Origin: Cryobacterium algoricola | Lineage (GTDB): Bacteria > Actinomycetota > Actinomycetes > Actinomycetales > Microbacteriaceae | Assembly: GCF_004402485.1 (NCBI RefSeq) | Contig: NZ_SOFG01000011.1 | Coordinates: forward strand, 919,457 to 983,456 | DNA length: 64,000 bases | Reading direction: 5' to 3' | Part shown: one piece after another, positions 47,288-56,745 of the stretch | Layout of the letters: the number at the start of each line of letters is the position of its first letter | Position numbering within the stretch: position 1 is the first letter of the stretch | Program-made: the position numbers and the translations under genes | Notes under the pieces: model-generated | The model's input: the letters and a program-made list of their open reading frames with translations, nothing else | What the model was told of the DNA's origin: nothing | Databases searched by the model: none

Positions 47288-49297
47288 GTGCCTCGTCTCG
47301 TGCGGATCTCCGGTCCTGCAGCCCTCCTCCTGGTGGCCGTGCTCTCGACACTGCTGGCCCTCGCCTACGGCGGCGGCGCCGCTGCGCAACTGCTCGCCGA
47401 CCCGGGGCCGCTCGTGCGCTGGGGACTCCCGGTCGCCAAGCTCCTGGTCAACCTCGGCGCCGCGGGCACGATCGGCGCCCTTGTGCTCGCGTGCTTCGCG
47501 CTGAGCCCCCGTGAGAGCGCGTACGGAGCCTCGCTCGACTTCGCTGCCGGGGCCGCGGCTCTCTTCACGGCCGCCGCCGCACTCACCGGGTTCCTGACCT
47601 TCCTGCAGGTGACGGATGTCCCGCTCGCCTTCGACGATCGCTTCAGCGCGACCGCCGGCCAGTTCTTCAGCCAGATCGAACTCGGCCAGGCCTGGCTCGC
47701 GACCACACTCATCGCCGCGGGCGTCACCGTGCTGTGCTTCGCGGTGCGCAGCCAGACCGGGCTCGTGTTCGTCACGGCGCTCGCGGTCGGCGCACTCGTA
47801 CCGATGGCTCTCCAGGGCCACGCGGCGGGCAGCCAGGGCCACGATGTCGCGATCACGGCCCTCGGGCTGCACCTCGTGTTCGCGGCGATCTGGCTCGGCG
47901 GGCTCCTGACGGTCATCGTGCTCCGCAGGCAGCTCGACGGCACGCGCATCAACGCCGTCATCGGCCGGTATTCGACGCTCGCCATCGTGAGCTTCGTCGT
48001 CGTCGCGGCCTCCGGTTACGTCAGCGCCGAGCTGCGCATCGGCAGCATCGACCGGCTTCTGACGCCGTACGGCATCCTCGTGCTCGTCAAGGTCGTCGCC
48101 CTCATCACGCTCGGCGGCTTCGGCGTGCTGCAGCGGCGGTTCCTCGTCGAGCGGATGCGCAGGGCCACGCTCGCCGGACCGGGCGCCGCCGGCCGCAGCG
48201 CGAGCGCCTGGTTCTGGTGGCTCGTGGTCGCCGAACTCGCGTTCATGGGACTCGCCTCGGGGGTCGCCGCGGCGCTCGCCCGCACCGCCACCCCGGTCGC
48301 CCAGATCGTGGCGACCCAGGTGCCCACCTCGACCCCCGCGCAGATCCTCACCGGAGAGCTGCTGCCTCCGGAACTCACCTTCGCCCGCTACTTCACCGAG
48401 TGGAACTTCGACCTCGCCTGGGTGCTGTTCTGCGCCTTCGGGATCTTCTTCTACATCGCGGGCGTCTACCGCCTCCACAAGCGCGGCGACTCCTGGCCGA
48501 TTTACCGGACGGTGTCCTGGGTGGTCGGCATGCTCATCCTCTTCTACATCACCAACGGCGGCGCCAACCTGTACGCGAAGTACCTGTTCTCCTCGCACAT
48601 GCTGATGCACATGGCACTCACCATGCTCGTACCGGTCTTCCTCGTGCCCGGCGCCCCGATCACCCTCGCGGCCCGGGCGATCCACAAGCGCACCGACGAG
48701 AGCCGCGGCGCCCGCGAATGGATCCTCCTCGCGGTGCACTCCCGCTACGCCGGCGTTCTGACGAACCCGCTCGTCGCCGCGGTGCTCTGGGCCGGGTCGC
48801 TCTGGGTGTTCTACTACTCGAACCTGTTCAGCTGGGCGACGACCGACCACATCGGCCACGAGTGGATGGTCGTGCACTTCCTGATCACCGGGTACCTGTT
48901 CGTGCAGTCCCTGATCGGCATCGACCCGGTGCCGTATCGGCTGCCGTACGCCTTCCGGCTGCTGCTGCTGCTCGGCACGATGGCGTTCCACGCTTTCTTC
49001 GGGGTCGCCCTGATGACCGGGACGGGCCTGCTCCTCGCCGACTGGTACGGCGCGATGGGCCGCACCTGGGGGGTCAGCGCGATCGCCGATCAGCAGCTGG
49101 GCGGCGGGATCGCCTGGAGCGTCGGCGAGATCCCGACGATCGCGCTCGCGATCGCCGTCGCGATCCAGTGGTCCCGCAGTGACGAGAAGGAGACCCGGCG
49201 CAAGGACCGCAACGCCGACCGGACCGGCGAGGCCGAACTCAACCGTTACAACGCTCAGCTCGAGCGGCTCGCCTCGCGCGACACCCGCCGGCCGTAG
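47288..49297 (+). CDS. CopD-CtaG fusion membrane protein (copper / cytochrome oxidase assembly)
   Basis: 669 residues with about 16 membrane spans. The N-terminal half is CopD-like (LVFAAIWLGGLLTVIVLRR, GRYSTLAIVSFVVVAASGY). The C-terminal half is a caa3-type CtaG domain (SSHMLMHMALTMLVPVFLV, GHEWMVVHFLITGYLF, FHAFFGVALMTG), with conserved His. This fusion is common in actinobacteria and is linked to copper supply. GTG 47288. No cytochrome oxidase genes are adjacent. Confidence 0.88.
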   Translation: MPRLVRISGPAALLLVAVLSTLLALAYGGGAAAQLLADPGPLVRWGLPVAKLLVNLGAAGTIGALVLACFALSPRESAYGASLDFAAGAAALFTAAAALTGFLTFLQVTDVPLAFDDRFSATAGQFFSQIELGQAWLATTLIAAGVTVLCFAVRSQTGLVFVTALAVGALVPMALQGHAAGSQGHDVAITALGLHLVFAAIWLGGLLTVIVLRRQLDGTRINAVIGRYSTLAIVSFVVVAASGYVSAELRIGSIDRLLTPYGILVLVKVVALITLGGFGVLQRRFLVERMRRATLAGPGAAGRSASAWFWWLVVAELAFMGLASGVAAALARTATPVAQIVATQVPTSTPAQILTGELLPPELTFARYFTEWNFDLAWVLFCAFGIFFYIAGVYRLHKRGDSWPIYRTVSWVVGMLILFYITNGGANLYAKYLFSSHMLMHMALTMLVPVFLVPGAPITLAARAIHKRTDESRGAREWILLAVHSRYAGVLTNPLVAAVLWAGSLWVFYYSNLFSWATTDHIGHEWMVVHFLITGYLFVQSLIGIDPVPYRLPYAFRLLLLLGTMAFHAFFGVALMTGTGLLLADWYGAMGRTWGVSAIADQQLGGGIAWSVGEIPTIALAIAVAIQWSRSDEKETRRKDRNADRTGEAELNRYNAQLERLASRDTRRP

Positions 49298-49313
49298 GCC
49301 CGGGCGGGGCGGG

Positions 49314-50402
49314 TCAGCGGAGCTGGATCGCGAGCGACCCGTCGGCCCCGACGACGACCTGGATCGAGACCGCGAACGGCACGTCCTCGTCCCGGGTGCT
49401 GAGGTCTCCGTCGAAGAGCGACTGGACGGCGACCTTGATGTGCGCCCGGCCGGCCGTCGCCGGCATGTCGAAGGCGGTGTCCCCTGCGGCGAGCGTCACG
49501 GCGGGGTATTCGGCGATCGACCAGGCCGGCACCGACTTGACCCGGTCGTTGATCTCGATCCCGAACGGGCAGTCCGAGGGCTGCAGCACCGTCTGCGTCG
49601 CGCAGCTGTCGAGGAAGGTGTTGAGCTCCGACTGGACCTGCCCGACGAAGGACGCGTTCGGTTCGGCGTCGACCGAGACATCCGTCGCCCCGGACTGGGT
49701 CACGGGAACCGACTGCGGCGCCGCGCTCAGCAGGGCGGACTCGTGCGCGATCGTGTACCGGGCCGGCGCGAACGCGAGGTACGCGGCCTGGTTCGAGAAC
49801 GTCACCGGGGCGTCGGCAGCCGCGTGCGCGCGGGTGTCGAGGGTGAGGCCGTTGACCGAGAAGCTCGCCTCGTGCAGCACCGTGACGCCGAGCACCGCGA
49901 GCGGGCTGGTGTCGAAGCGCCACGAGTCGAAGACGGCCGCGTATGTCCCGGCCCTGGCCACCCGGAATTCCATCGTCTCCGGCGCCCCGTCGAGGTCGAA
50001 GGCGTAGATCACGGTGTGCACCTCGGCGGTGCCGGTGCTTGCCTGTGGGCCGGAGCCCGGGCTGCCCTGCGTAACAGTGTCGCTGACGAGCCTGATCGCG
50101 GTGATCGAGCTGAGCACGGATGCCCGAAGCAGGGTGTTCGGAAGATCCGTCGGCAGTCCCGCAGCGGTCAGCTCTGCCGCGGTCGGGGTCACCCCCGGCA
50201 GGCTCAGCGCGCTCACGGTGTCGTGCCCGGCCAGGGCGTCGAGGTACTGGCGCACGAACCCGCCCGCGCTGTACACCTCGCGGTTGAGCGAGCCGATCGC
50301 CGCGACGAGCGCGGCGACGAGCAGGACGGCAACCAGGACGACGGCGACGAGGGTTCGGCCCCGGTCGCGCAGGGCCGTACGGTCGCGGTTGCTCACGTCC
50401 AC
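49314..50402 (-). CDS. Membrane-anchored extracytoplasmic protein, unknown function
   Basis: 362 residues. A short basic cytoplasmic N-terminus is followed by one membrane helix (VAVVLVAVLLVAALVAAIGSL, about 18-38) and a long extracytoplasmic region of mostly beta-type sequence. Two cysteines (in DSCATQTVLQPSDCPF) may form a disulfide. I do not recognise a domain. Two GTG starts are possible, 50402 and 50396. It converges on the CopD-CtaG gene. Confidence 0.75.
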   Translation of the reverse strand: MDVSNRDRTALRDRGRTLVAVVLVAVLLVAALVAAIGSLNREVYSAGGFVRQYLDALAGHDTVSALSLPGVTPTAAELTAAGLPTDLPNTLLRASVLSSITAIRLVSDTVTQGSPGSGPQASTGTAEVHTVIYAFDLDGAPETMEFRVARAGTYAAVFDSWRFDTSPLAVLGVTVLHEASFSVNGLTLDTRAHAAADAPVTFSNQAAYLAFAPARYTIAHESALLSAAPQSVPVTQSGATDVSVDAEPNASFVGQVQSELNTFLDSCATQTVLQPSDCPFGIEINDRVKSVPAWSIAEYPAVTLAAGDTAFDMPATAGRAHIKVAVQSLFDGDLSTRDEDVPFAVSIQVVVGADGSLAIQLR

Positions 50403-50434
50403 ATTCTACGGGCGCGATTCTCCGCACGCGGCCG

Positions 50435-50482
50435 GTGGGTGACGGCGTGGGCGACGGCGTGGGCGACGGCGTGGGCGAGCGC
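50435..50482. repeat. 12-bp tandem repeat upstream of the PIF1-like helicase gene
   Basis: Four units of GTGGGCGACGGC (the first has T for C, the last ends GAGCGC) in the divergent spacer between the membrane-anchored protein and the helicase gene. Confidence 0.7.
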
Positions 50483-50584
50483 GGGTCGCGAGCGGCGTTG
50501 TCCACGGATGCCCGGCATCCACCATCGGTACCCGCGCGGGCGGATACAGTGGAATGTTCCCACCATTCCTACTGAAAGCGACCC

Positions 50585-51877
50585 GTGTCCCCGATTTCGT
50601 TGTCGCGTGAGCAGGCCGAGGTCTACCAGGCCATCGAGAACACGCGCCAGAATGTCTTCGTCACCGGGCGCGCGGGCACCGGCAAGTCGACGCTCCTGAA
50701 CCACCTGTCGTGGAACACCAGCAAGCAGATCGTGATCGCGGCACCGACCGGGGTCGCCGCGCTCAACGTGGGCGGGCAGACGATCCATTCGCTGTTCCGG
50801 CTGCCGATCGGGGTCATCGCCGACCACGCGATCGACCAGAACGACCAGGTCAAGAAGCTGCTCAACACGATCGACACCGTCGTGATCGACGAGGTCTCGA
50901 TGGTCAACGCCGACCTGATGGACGCGATCGACCGCAGCCTCCGGCAGGCCAGGCAGCGCCCGAACGACAGCTTCGGCGGCGTGCAGATCGTCTTGTTCGG
51001 CGACCCGTACCAGCTCGCACCCGTGCCCGGCGATTCCGACGAGCGGGCGTACTTCAGCGACACCTACCGGTCGATGTGGTTCTTCGACGCGAAGGTCTGG
51101 AAGGGCGCCGAGCTGCGCATCTTCGAGCTGACCGAGGTACACCGGCAGCGGGATGCCGACTTCCGGCACATGCTGAACGCCGTGCGCTACGGACAGGTCA
51201 CCGCCGAGATCGGCGGAGCGCTCAACGCGGCGGGCGCCCGCACCCCGCCGAAGGACGGCGTGATCACGCTCGCGACCCGCAACGACGCGGTCAACCGGAT
51301 CAACGCGGCGGCGCTCAAGCGGCTTCCGGGCAAGGCGCTCACCGCGAAGGCGGAGGTCACCGGGGATTTCGGCGGCCGCACGTATCCGGCGGACGCGGTG
51401 CTCGAGCTCAAGGTGGGCGCCCAGGTGATGTTCCTGCGCAACGACTCCCCGCTCGACGGCGGCCCGCGCTGGGTCAACGGCAGCATCGGCACGGTCACGA
51501 AGGTGAATTCGACCGTCTTCGTCGAGATCGACGGCACGACGCACGAGGTCGAGCCGGCGGTGTGGGAGAAGTACAAGTACAGCTACAACCAGGCGACGAA
51601 GAAGCTCAGCAGGGATGTCGTCGCCGAATTCACCCAGTTCCCGCTGCGCCTGGCCTGGGCGGTCACGATCCACAAGTCCCAGGGCGCGACCTACGAACGT
51701 GCGATCGTCGACCTCGGCACCCGGGTCTTCAGCCCCGGCCAGACCTACGTGGCGCTCAGCCGGCTGACCGGCCTCGACGGCCTCTACCTCACCCGGCCGC
51801 TGCGCCCGAGCGACATCATCGTCGACGAGGACGTCCGGCGCTTCATGGGCAGTCAGGGCGCCCTCCCCGCCTCCTGA
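50585..51877 (+). CDS. PIF1/RecD-like superfamily 1B helicase
   Basis: 430 residues: Walker A GRAGTGKST (28-36), APTGVAALNVGGQTIHSLF (motif Ia), VVIDEVSMVNADLMD (Walker B), FGDPYQLAPV (motif III) and the C-terminal TIHKSQGATYERAIVDLG ... TYVALSRLTGLDGL. PIF1-like enzymes unwind DNA 5' to 3', including G-quadruplexes and forks. GTG 50585. It stands alone with no operon partner. Confidence 0.9.
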   Translation: MSPISLSREQAEVYQAIENTRQNVFVTGRAGTGKSTLLNHLSWNTSKQIVIAAPTGVAALNVGGQTIHSLFRLPIGVIADHAIDQNDQVKKLLNTIDTVVIDEVSMVNADLMDAIDRSLRQARQRPNDSFGGVQIVLFGDPYQLAPVPGDSDERAYFSDTYRSMWFFDAKVWKGAELRIFELTEVHRQRDADFRHMLNAVRYGQVTAEIGGALNAAGARTPPKDGVITLATRNDAVNRINAAALKRLPGKALTAKAEVTGDFGGRTYPADAVLELKVGAQVMFLRNDSPLDGGPRWVNGSIGTVTKVNSTVFVEIDGTTHEVEPAVWEKYKYSYNQATKKLSRDVVAEFTQFPLRLAWAVTIHKSQGATYERAIVDLGTRVFSPGQTYVALSRLTGLDGLYLTRPLRPSDIIVDEDVRRFMGSQGALPAS

Positions 51878-51938
51878 CCGGGCCCGCAGTCCCCGCTTCT
51901 CCAGCGGATGCCTGGGCCCGCCGCCCGGGGACCGCCGG

Positions 51939-52619
51939 CTAGTGGTGGTGGCCGGCCGGGGTCCCGGGGGTCGGGGCCGCGGGAAGACCGTGCGAGCCGT
52001 GCGGGACGGCGTGCGCGCCGGCATCCGTCGCGGCAAGCGCCGGAGTGGTGAGCCCGGACACGACGAGGGCCGCGAGCGTGAGCGCCGCGAGGAAGCGCCA
52101 CCCGCCCGCGGCCTCACCCGCGGCCTCACCCGCGGAGGACTGTGCCGAATTCAGGAGTTGGCGCCCCATTCGGGGTGATTCGGGGTGATTCGGGCCGAAT
52201 TCGGCCTGAACTCCTGAAGTGTGAACGCGCTCGGTGGCGGTGGAGGTGGCGGGGTTGGTGGCGCGGCGGGTGCGGCGTAGGGCGAGTGCGAGGGAGCCGG
52301 CCAGGAAGAGGTCGAAGAGGGTGGCGGTCGCCATCGGCTGGAGCGGGAGACCGGTCGCGGCGGCGGGCACGCCGAGGCCGCTGCCGAGGGTCGCGACGGC
52401 GCCCCACACGAGGACGGGGATCAGGGCTCCGAAGAGCGCTGCCCCGGGGGCGAGTGCCCGCCCCCGGACCAGCGTTACAGCGCCCCAGCCGAGTTCGGCG
52501 GCGCCGAACCCGACCAGGGTGATCATGAGGAGCACCGGGGCGCTCGCACCCACGGCGAGGTGGATCGTTCCCGCGCCGATGGCGGCAAAGGAAAGCCAGA
52601 GGCGGCTGATCGGGGTCAT
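51939..52619 (-). CDS. Membrane protein of unknown function containing a repeat element
   Basis: 226 residues. Four hydrophobic segments lie in the N-terminal 120 residues. A segment (about 134-159) is encoded by a family A inverted-repeat element, followed by one more hydrophobic helix (FLAALTLAALVVSGLTTPALA). The C-terminus is extracytoplasmic and His-rich, ending GHHH. ATG 52619 has AGGAGC upstream. The His-rich end suggests metal binding (inference). It is unclear whether the insertion leaves the protein functional. Confidence 0.7.
   Translation of the reverse strand: MTPISRLWLSFAAIGAGTIHLAVGASAPVLLMITLVGFGAAELGWGAVTLVRGRALAPGAALFGALIPVLVWGAVATLGSGLGVPAAATGLPLQPMATATLFDLFLAGSLALALRRTRRATNPATSTATERVHTSGVQAEFGPNHPESPRMGRQLLNSAQSSAGEAAGEAAGGWRFLAALTLAALVVSGLTTPALAATDAGAHAVPHGSHGLPAAPTPGTPAGHHH
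52144..52218. repeat. Inverted-repeat element, family A copy 2, inside a coding region
   Basis: GCCGAATTCAGGAGTT (52144-52159) repeats the left arm of the copy at 41,484. The complementary AACTCCTGAA lies at 52209-52218. The interior differs and contains ATTCGGGGTG repeats and a GGCCGAATTCGGCC palindrome. It is translated in frame in the membrane protein on the minus strand. Confidence 0.7.
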
Positions 52620-52665
52620 CGAAGCTCCTGTTCGTGGGTGGGGGTGCTGGTGCTGCGGGGCCGGG

Positions 52666-53079
52666 TCAGGCGATCGCGGAGTTGTTCCGGACGACCTTGT
52701 CGGTGGCGAGGCCGGCCCCGAGCAGCACGATCGCGCTCGCGAGGTGCAGGAAGTGGTCTGGCGTGTTGAGCGCGAGGATGTTGAGCTCAGAGCCCGCGAT
52801 GAAGAACCCGACGATGCCGAGAAGTAGGTAGACCGCACCGATGGTGGTGTTGACCGACTTGGCCGCGACGACGCTCGAGAGGCCGGCGATCAGCAGGGCG
52901 GCGCCGATCAGCAGGTGGGCGACGTTGTGCAGCGGGTTGACCGCGAAGAGGCCGAGCAGGAGCCCGCCCTGGGTGGCGATGAAGCTGACGCCGCCCGTGA
53001 CGGCGAAGCCGAGCAGGCCGACGAGCAGGTAGACGGCCCCGAAGACGGTGGCGACGAGGCGGTTCGGTGAAGTGCGCAT
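52666..53079 (-). CDS. DUF4383 family membrane protein
   Basis: 137 residues with four membrane helices: LVATVFGAVYLLVGLLGFAVTGG, then NPLHNVAHLLIGAALLIAGL and the C-terminal HFLHLASAIVLLGAGL (each cited in part). The NxxHNxxHLxxG pattern is the DUF4383 signature; function unknown. ATG 53079 has AGGAGGA upstream. It may be co-transcribed with the next leftward gene. Confidence 0.88.
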   Translation of the reverse strand: MRTSPNRLVATVFGAVYLLVGLLGFAVTGGVSFIATQGGLLLGLFAVNPLHNVAHLLIGAALLIAGLSSVVAAKSVNTTIGAVYLLLGIVGFFIAGSELNILALNTPDHFLHLASAIVLLGAGLATDKVVRNNSAIA

Positions 53080-53163
53080 GAGAGTTCCTCCTGGTAGAGA
53101 CCGCTGGGGTGCGGTTGCCAGTAATTCGGAGTGAAGCTCACAGCGGATTGGTAGGCTCGCGGC

Positions 53164-53697
53164 ATGAATATTCCCCCGGACACCAAGGACTGGACCTGGG
53201 TGCTCGAGCGCCCCTGCCCCGAGTGCGGTTTCGTCGCCGCCGACGTCGTCTTCGCGGAGATCCCGCGGTTGATCCGGGAGAACGCCGCGGCCTGGCGCCC
53301 CGTGCTCGAGCGAGCCGATGTCGCGGTGCGGCCGGACGAGCACACCTGGTCCGCCCTGGAGTACGCGGCCCACGTCCGCGACGTGTTCCGCATCTTCACC
53401 GTCCGGCTCGCTCTGATGCGCACGGAGGACGACCCGCTGTTCCCGAACTGGGACCAGGATGCGACCGCGGTGGCGGAACGGTATGGCGAGCAGGCCCCCG
53501 ACCGGGTCGCCGTGGAACTGGCGGAGGCCGCGGAAGCCGCTGCCGTCGCTTTCGCCGCGGTGCCGGTCGCCGACCTCGGCCGCGTGGGACGGCGCAGCGA
53601 CGGCGCCCGGTTCACAGTGACGACGATGGGACAGTATTTCGTGCACGACCCGGTGCATCACCTGCATGACGTCACCGAGGTGTCAGAGCACCACTAG
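53164..53697 (+). CDS. DinB/MDMPI-like four-helix protein
   Basis: 177 residues: CPECGF near the N-terminus, WSALEYAAHVRDVFRIF and the C-terminal MGQYFVHDPVHHLHDV. The three histidines expected to hold a divalent metal in DinB-fold enzymes are visible. Many relatives are thiol transferases using mycothiol or bacillithiol; the substrate is unknown. ATG 53164; divergent from the DUF4383 gene. Confidence 0.85.
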   Translation: MNIPPDTKDWTWVLERPCPECGFVAADVVFAEIPRLIRENAAAWRPVLERADVAVRPDEHTWSALEYAAHVRDVFRIFTVRLALMRTEDDPLFPNWDQDATAVAERYGEQAPDRVAVELAEAAEAAAVAFAAVPVADLGRVGRRSDGARFTVTTMGQYFVHDPVHHLHDVTEVSEHH

Positions 53698-53769
53698 GGT
53701 CGCTGCCGCCGGTTCTGAGGCGGGCGGCGCGGGGTGACGGGCTGATGCACCGGGCGGTTCAGACCGCCG

Positions 53770-54036
53770 TTATGCGGTGTGCCGCCGGTTGACGACGGCA
53801 CCGTAGATCAGCAGCACGATGATCGATCCGGCGATGGCGAGCAGCCAGCTGGAGAGCTGGAAGAAATCGCCGATCCCGACGCCGAAGAGGAGCGACCCGA
53901 GCCAGCCGCCGAGGATCGCGCCCACCACTCCGAGGAGCAGCGTCACGAACCACCCGCCGCCCTGGGTTCCCGGCAGGATGGCTTTGGCAATCGCTCCGGC
54001 GATCAGCCCGAGAAGTAGAAATCCGATGAAACTCAT
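53770..54036 (-). CDS. GlsB/YeaQ/YmgE family membrane protein
   Basis: 88 residues, three hydrophobic Gly-rich helices (MSFIGFLLLGLIAGAIAKAI, GWFVTLLLGVVGAILGGWLG, and a C-terminal span). This is the transglycosylase-associated protein family of stress-induced small membrane proteins. ATG 54036 has AAGGA upstream. Confidence 0.9.
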   Translation of the reverse strand: MSFIGFLLLGLIAGAIAKAILPGTQGGGWFVTLLLGVVGAILGGWLGSLLFGVGIGDFFQLSSWLLAIAGSIIVLLIYGAVVNRRHTA

Positions 54037-54322
54037 GTCAAGCGTCCTTTCGTTCACGAGCAGGGATTCGTTCGGTGTGTCAGTGCGCTTCCGCCCACTC
54101 AGACGGGAGCAGGTCAACCTCCTTCTCCGTTCTTCGTCGAACAGTGTGCCACCATCCGCCCGTTTGGTCGCGGGCTCGGGGTCCGGATGCAACCCTTTTC
54201 CGGAATATGCCGTGGGTTACGATTGCCCTGCGCCCTGCAACTGATCACCCCCGGTCTCAGCGACTGCAGTGGCACCCCCGTTCTCGCGGCGGACGCCCCG
54301 GCGCACATCGACGGAGGCCCTC

Positions 54323-55783
54323 TTGTCCGACAGAAAACTGCCCGTGGTCATCCAGGGCGGCATGGGCATGGCCGTGTCCTCCTGGCGGCTCGCCAACGCG
54401 GTAGCCCGCACCGGCCAGCTCGGCGTCGTCTCCGGCGTCGCCCTCGACTCCGTGCTCACGCGCAGGCTGCAGGACGGCGACGTCGGCGGCCACATCCGCC
54501 GTGCGCTCGCCGCGTTCCCGGTTCCCGCCCTCGTCGGACCCGTGCTCGAGCGGTACTTCCAGGCGGAGGGGCGAGCCGCGGGCGAGCCGTACCTTCCCGT
54601 GCCCAAGCTCTCCCTGACGCCCACCCGCGAGCAGCAGGAGCTCAGCGTGCTCGGCAACTTCACCGAGGTCTGGCTGGCCAAGGAGGGCCATGCCGGGATC
54701 GTCGGGATCAACTACATGGAGAAGGTGCAGATGGCGACCCCGCCGGCAGCACTCGGCGCCATGCTCGCCGGGGTCGACTACGTGCTGATGGGCGCCGGCA
54801 TCCCGCGCCAGATCCCGCACCTCCTCGACGAACTCACCGCCGGCAGGGTCGGCACGATCGACATCGACGTGCACGGCGCCGAAGCGGATGCCGTGCACAC
54901 CGTGAGCGTGGATCCCGTCGACGTCCTCGGGCTGACACCGGAGACCCTCCCGCCCCTGCACCGCCCGTTCTTCGTCGCCATCGTCTCGGCGCACGTGCTC
55001 GCGTTCTACCTGGCGCGTGATGCGGACATCCGCCCGGACGGGTTCATCATCGAGGGTCCGACGGCCGGCGGGCACAATGCGCCCCCGCGCGGCCGGCTCA
55101 CGCTCGACGATGACGACCAGCCGATCTACGGCCCGCGCGACGACGCGAACATCGTCAAGATCGCCGAACTCGGCCTGCCGTTCTGGCTCGCCGGCGGCTA
55201 CGGCCAGCCGGAACGCCTGGCCGTCGCGCTCGCCGCCGGCGCGCAGGGTGTGCAGGTCGGCACCCTGTTCGCGCTCAGCCAGGAGTCCGGCCTCGCGCCC
55301 GAGCTGCGCGACCAGGTGCTCGGCCGCCTCGACGCGACGGAGCTCTCGATCCGCACGGACGCCGCGGCCTCCCCGACCGGATTCCCGTTCAAGGTCGCGC
55401 AACTGCCCGGCACGCTCTCCGAACCGGCGGTCTACGCCGACCGGGTGCGCCTCTGCGACCTCAGCTACCTGCGCGAGCCCTATACCAAGAAGGACGGCAC
55501 GGTCGGGTTCCGCTGCCCGAGCGAACCCGTGCACATGTACGTGCGCAAGGGCGGCACAGCCGAGGACGCCACCGGCCGCGCCTGCCTCTGCAACGCCCTC
55601 ACCGCGACCGTCGGCCTCGGCCAGACCCGTAAGACCGGCTATGTCGAGGTGCCGCTGCTGACGCTCGGCAACGACATCGACGGCGCCGCCGTGCTCCTCG
55701 CGGCGCACCCCGAAGGGTGGAGCGCCGCTGACGCCGTCGGCTGGCTGCTTCGCGACGCCGCGGTCTCCCCGACCGCCCCCTGA
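54323..55783 (+). CDS. Nitronate monooxygenase / 2-nitropropane dioxygenase family flavoprotein
   Basis: 486 residues, TIM-barrel FMN enzyme: VVIQGGMGMAVSSWRLA, INYMEKVQM, DYVLMGAGIPRQIP, EGPTAGGHNAPP, LAGGYGQPERL and GVQVGTLFALSQESG. Longer than plain nitronate monooxygenases (about 320-350), with a C-terminal Cys-containing extension (RLCDLSYLREPY, GRACLCNAL). TTG 54323 is 5 bases after GGAGG. A possible promoter is TTTTCC-16-TACGAT at 54196-54223. Confidence 0.85.
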   Translation: MSDRKLPVVIQGGMGMAVSSWRLANAVARTGQLGVVSGVALDSVLTRRLQDGDVGGHIRRALAAFPVPALVGPVLERYFQAEGRAAGEPYLPVPKLSLTPTREQQELSVLGNFTEVWLAKEGHAGIVGINYMEKVQMATPPAALGAMLAGVDYVLMGAGIPRQIPHLLDELTAGRVGTIDIDVHGAEADAVHTVSVDPVDVLGLTPETLPPLHRPFFVAIVSAHVLAFYLARDADIRPDGFIIEGPTAGGHNAPPRGRLTLDDDDQPIYGPRDDANIVKIAELGLPFWLAGGYGQPERLAVALAAGAQGVQVGTLFALSQESGLAPELRDQVLGRLDATELSIRTDAAASPTGFPFKVAQLPGTLSEPAVYADRVRLCDLSYLREPYTKKDGTVGFRCPSEPVHMYVRKGGTAEDATGRACLCNALTATVGLGQTRKTGYVEVPLLTLGNDIDGAAVLLAAHPEGWSAADAVGWLLRDAAVSPTAP

Positions 55784-55789
55784 CCCCTA

Positions 55790-55839
55790 CCTTTCCGGTC
55801 GAGAGTGCCCGCTACACCGGTCACTCTCGACCGGAAAGG
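55790..55839. terminator. Bidirectional terminator between convergent genes
   Basis: Perfect 18-bp stem CCTTTCCGGTCGAGAGTG / CACTCTCGACCGGAAAGG with a 14-base loop, between the nitronate monooxygenase and mutarotase genes. The outer bases give short T or A tracts on both sides. Confidence 0.85.
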
Positions 55840-55845
55840 TGACTC

Positions 55846-56745
55846 TCAGGCGGCTGGGGTGACGGTGAACTCCGCCGTCATGGTGTGGCTCGCACCGGGG
55901 TCGAGCGTGATCGCGTCCGCGCCCACGTTGCAGGTCTCGACGCAGACCATGCCCGTCCATTCCTGGGATCCGAAGTCCGCCATCGCGGCGGCCTTGTCGA
56001 TCCACGGGTTCCAGACGACCGTGCTGTCCGAGCCGGTCTTCGTGACCGCGATGCGGCGGGTTCCGTCGTCGATCGTCGTCGTGGCCGTCGTGCCGGAGTA
56101 GACCCGGTCCGTCTCGGCCGTGAAGGACACGGGTTCCGGAGAACCGGGTGTGGGCGTTGCGCCCCCGACCTTGTCGAGGAACGGAACGCCCTCGAGGCCC
56201 GCGACGGTCGTGCGGTGGATGTCGTCGATCGCGAAGTAGCTGTGCAGCGCCTCCTCGACGGTCACGGCCATCGTGTCCCGGTTGATCACGGTGAGCTCGA
56301 GGCGCAGCGTCGCACCGACGGTCACCGTGTAGCGGGCCTCGAACGGATGCGGCCACGCCGACGCGCGCGTCGCCGGCGAGTCCGTGAGGTGGAACGTCAG
56401 GACGACATCGTCACCGACCTCTGCCGCACCGGACAGCTGCCACTCGGTCACGCGGGCGAACCCGTGGGCCGGCGCTGTCGCATCCGCTGCGTTCGGACCG
56501 AACCAGGGGAAGCAGATCGGGATGCCGCCCCGGATGGCGGTGCCCGGGGTGAAGCGGCTCCCCGCGCTCATCCAGAGCACGGGGGCACCGCCGGCGGGAA
56601 CCCACGAGGCAACGTGCGCGCCGTGCAGGTACACCTCGGCCGAGCCGGCGCGGCCGGTGACCCGGACGATGGGAAGCCCACCGACACCGGGTGCGAGGTG
56701 GACAGATGCAGGCAGGACGGGAAGCGCTGTGGGAACGGTTGACAT
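55846..56745 (-). CDS. D-hexose-6-phosphate mutarotase / aldose 1-epimerase family
   Basis: 299 residues: VYLHGAHVASWVP, AIRGGIPICFPWFGPN, HGFARVTEWQL, EEALHSYFAIDD and the C-terminal WTGMVCVETCNVG. The set matches the YeaD-type mutarotase, with His and Glu catalytic positions present. It interconverts alpha and beta hexose-6-phosphates. ATG 56745 has GGAGG 6 bases upstream. Confidence 0.9.
   Translation of the reverse strand: MSTVPTALPVLPASVHLAPGVGGLPIVRVTGRAGSAEVYLHGAHVASWVPAGGAPVLWMSAGSRFTPGTAIRGGIPICFPWFGPNAADATAPAHGFARVTEWQLSGAAEVGDDVVLTFHLTDSPATRASAWPHPFEARYTVTVGATLRLELTVINRDTMAVTVEEALHSYFAIDDIHRTTVAGLEGVPFLDKVGGATPTPGSPEPVSFTAETDRVYSGTTATTTIDDGTRRIAVTKTGSDSTVVWNPWIDKAAAMADFGSQEWTGMVCVETCNVGADAITLDPGASHTMTAEFTVTPAA

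Noticed and set aside
47255..48991. 578-codon open frame opposite the CopD-CtaG gene
   Set aside because: Antisense shadow with Glu/Arg-rich composition; the plus-strand membrane protein has clear motifs.
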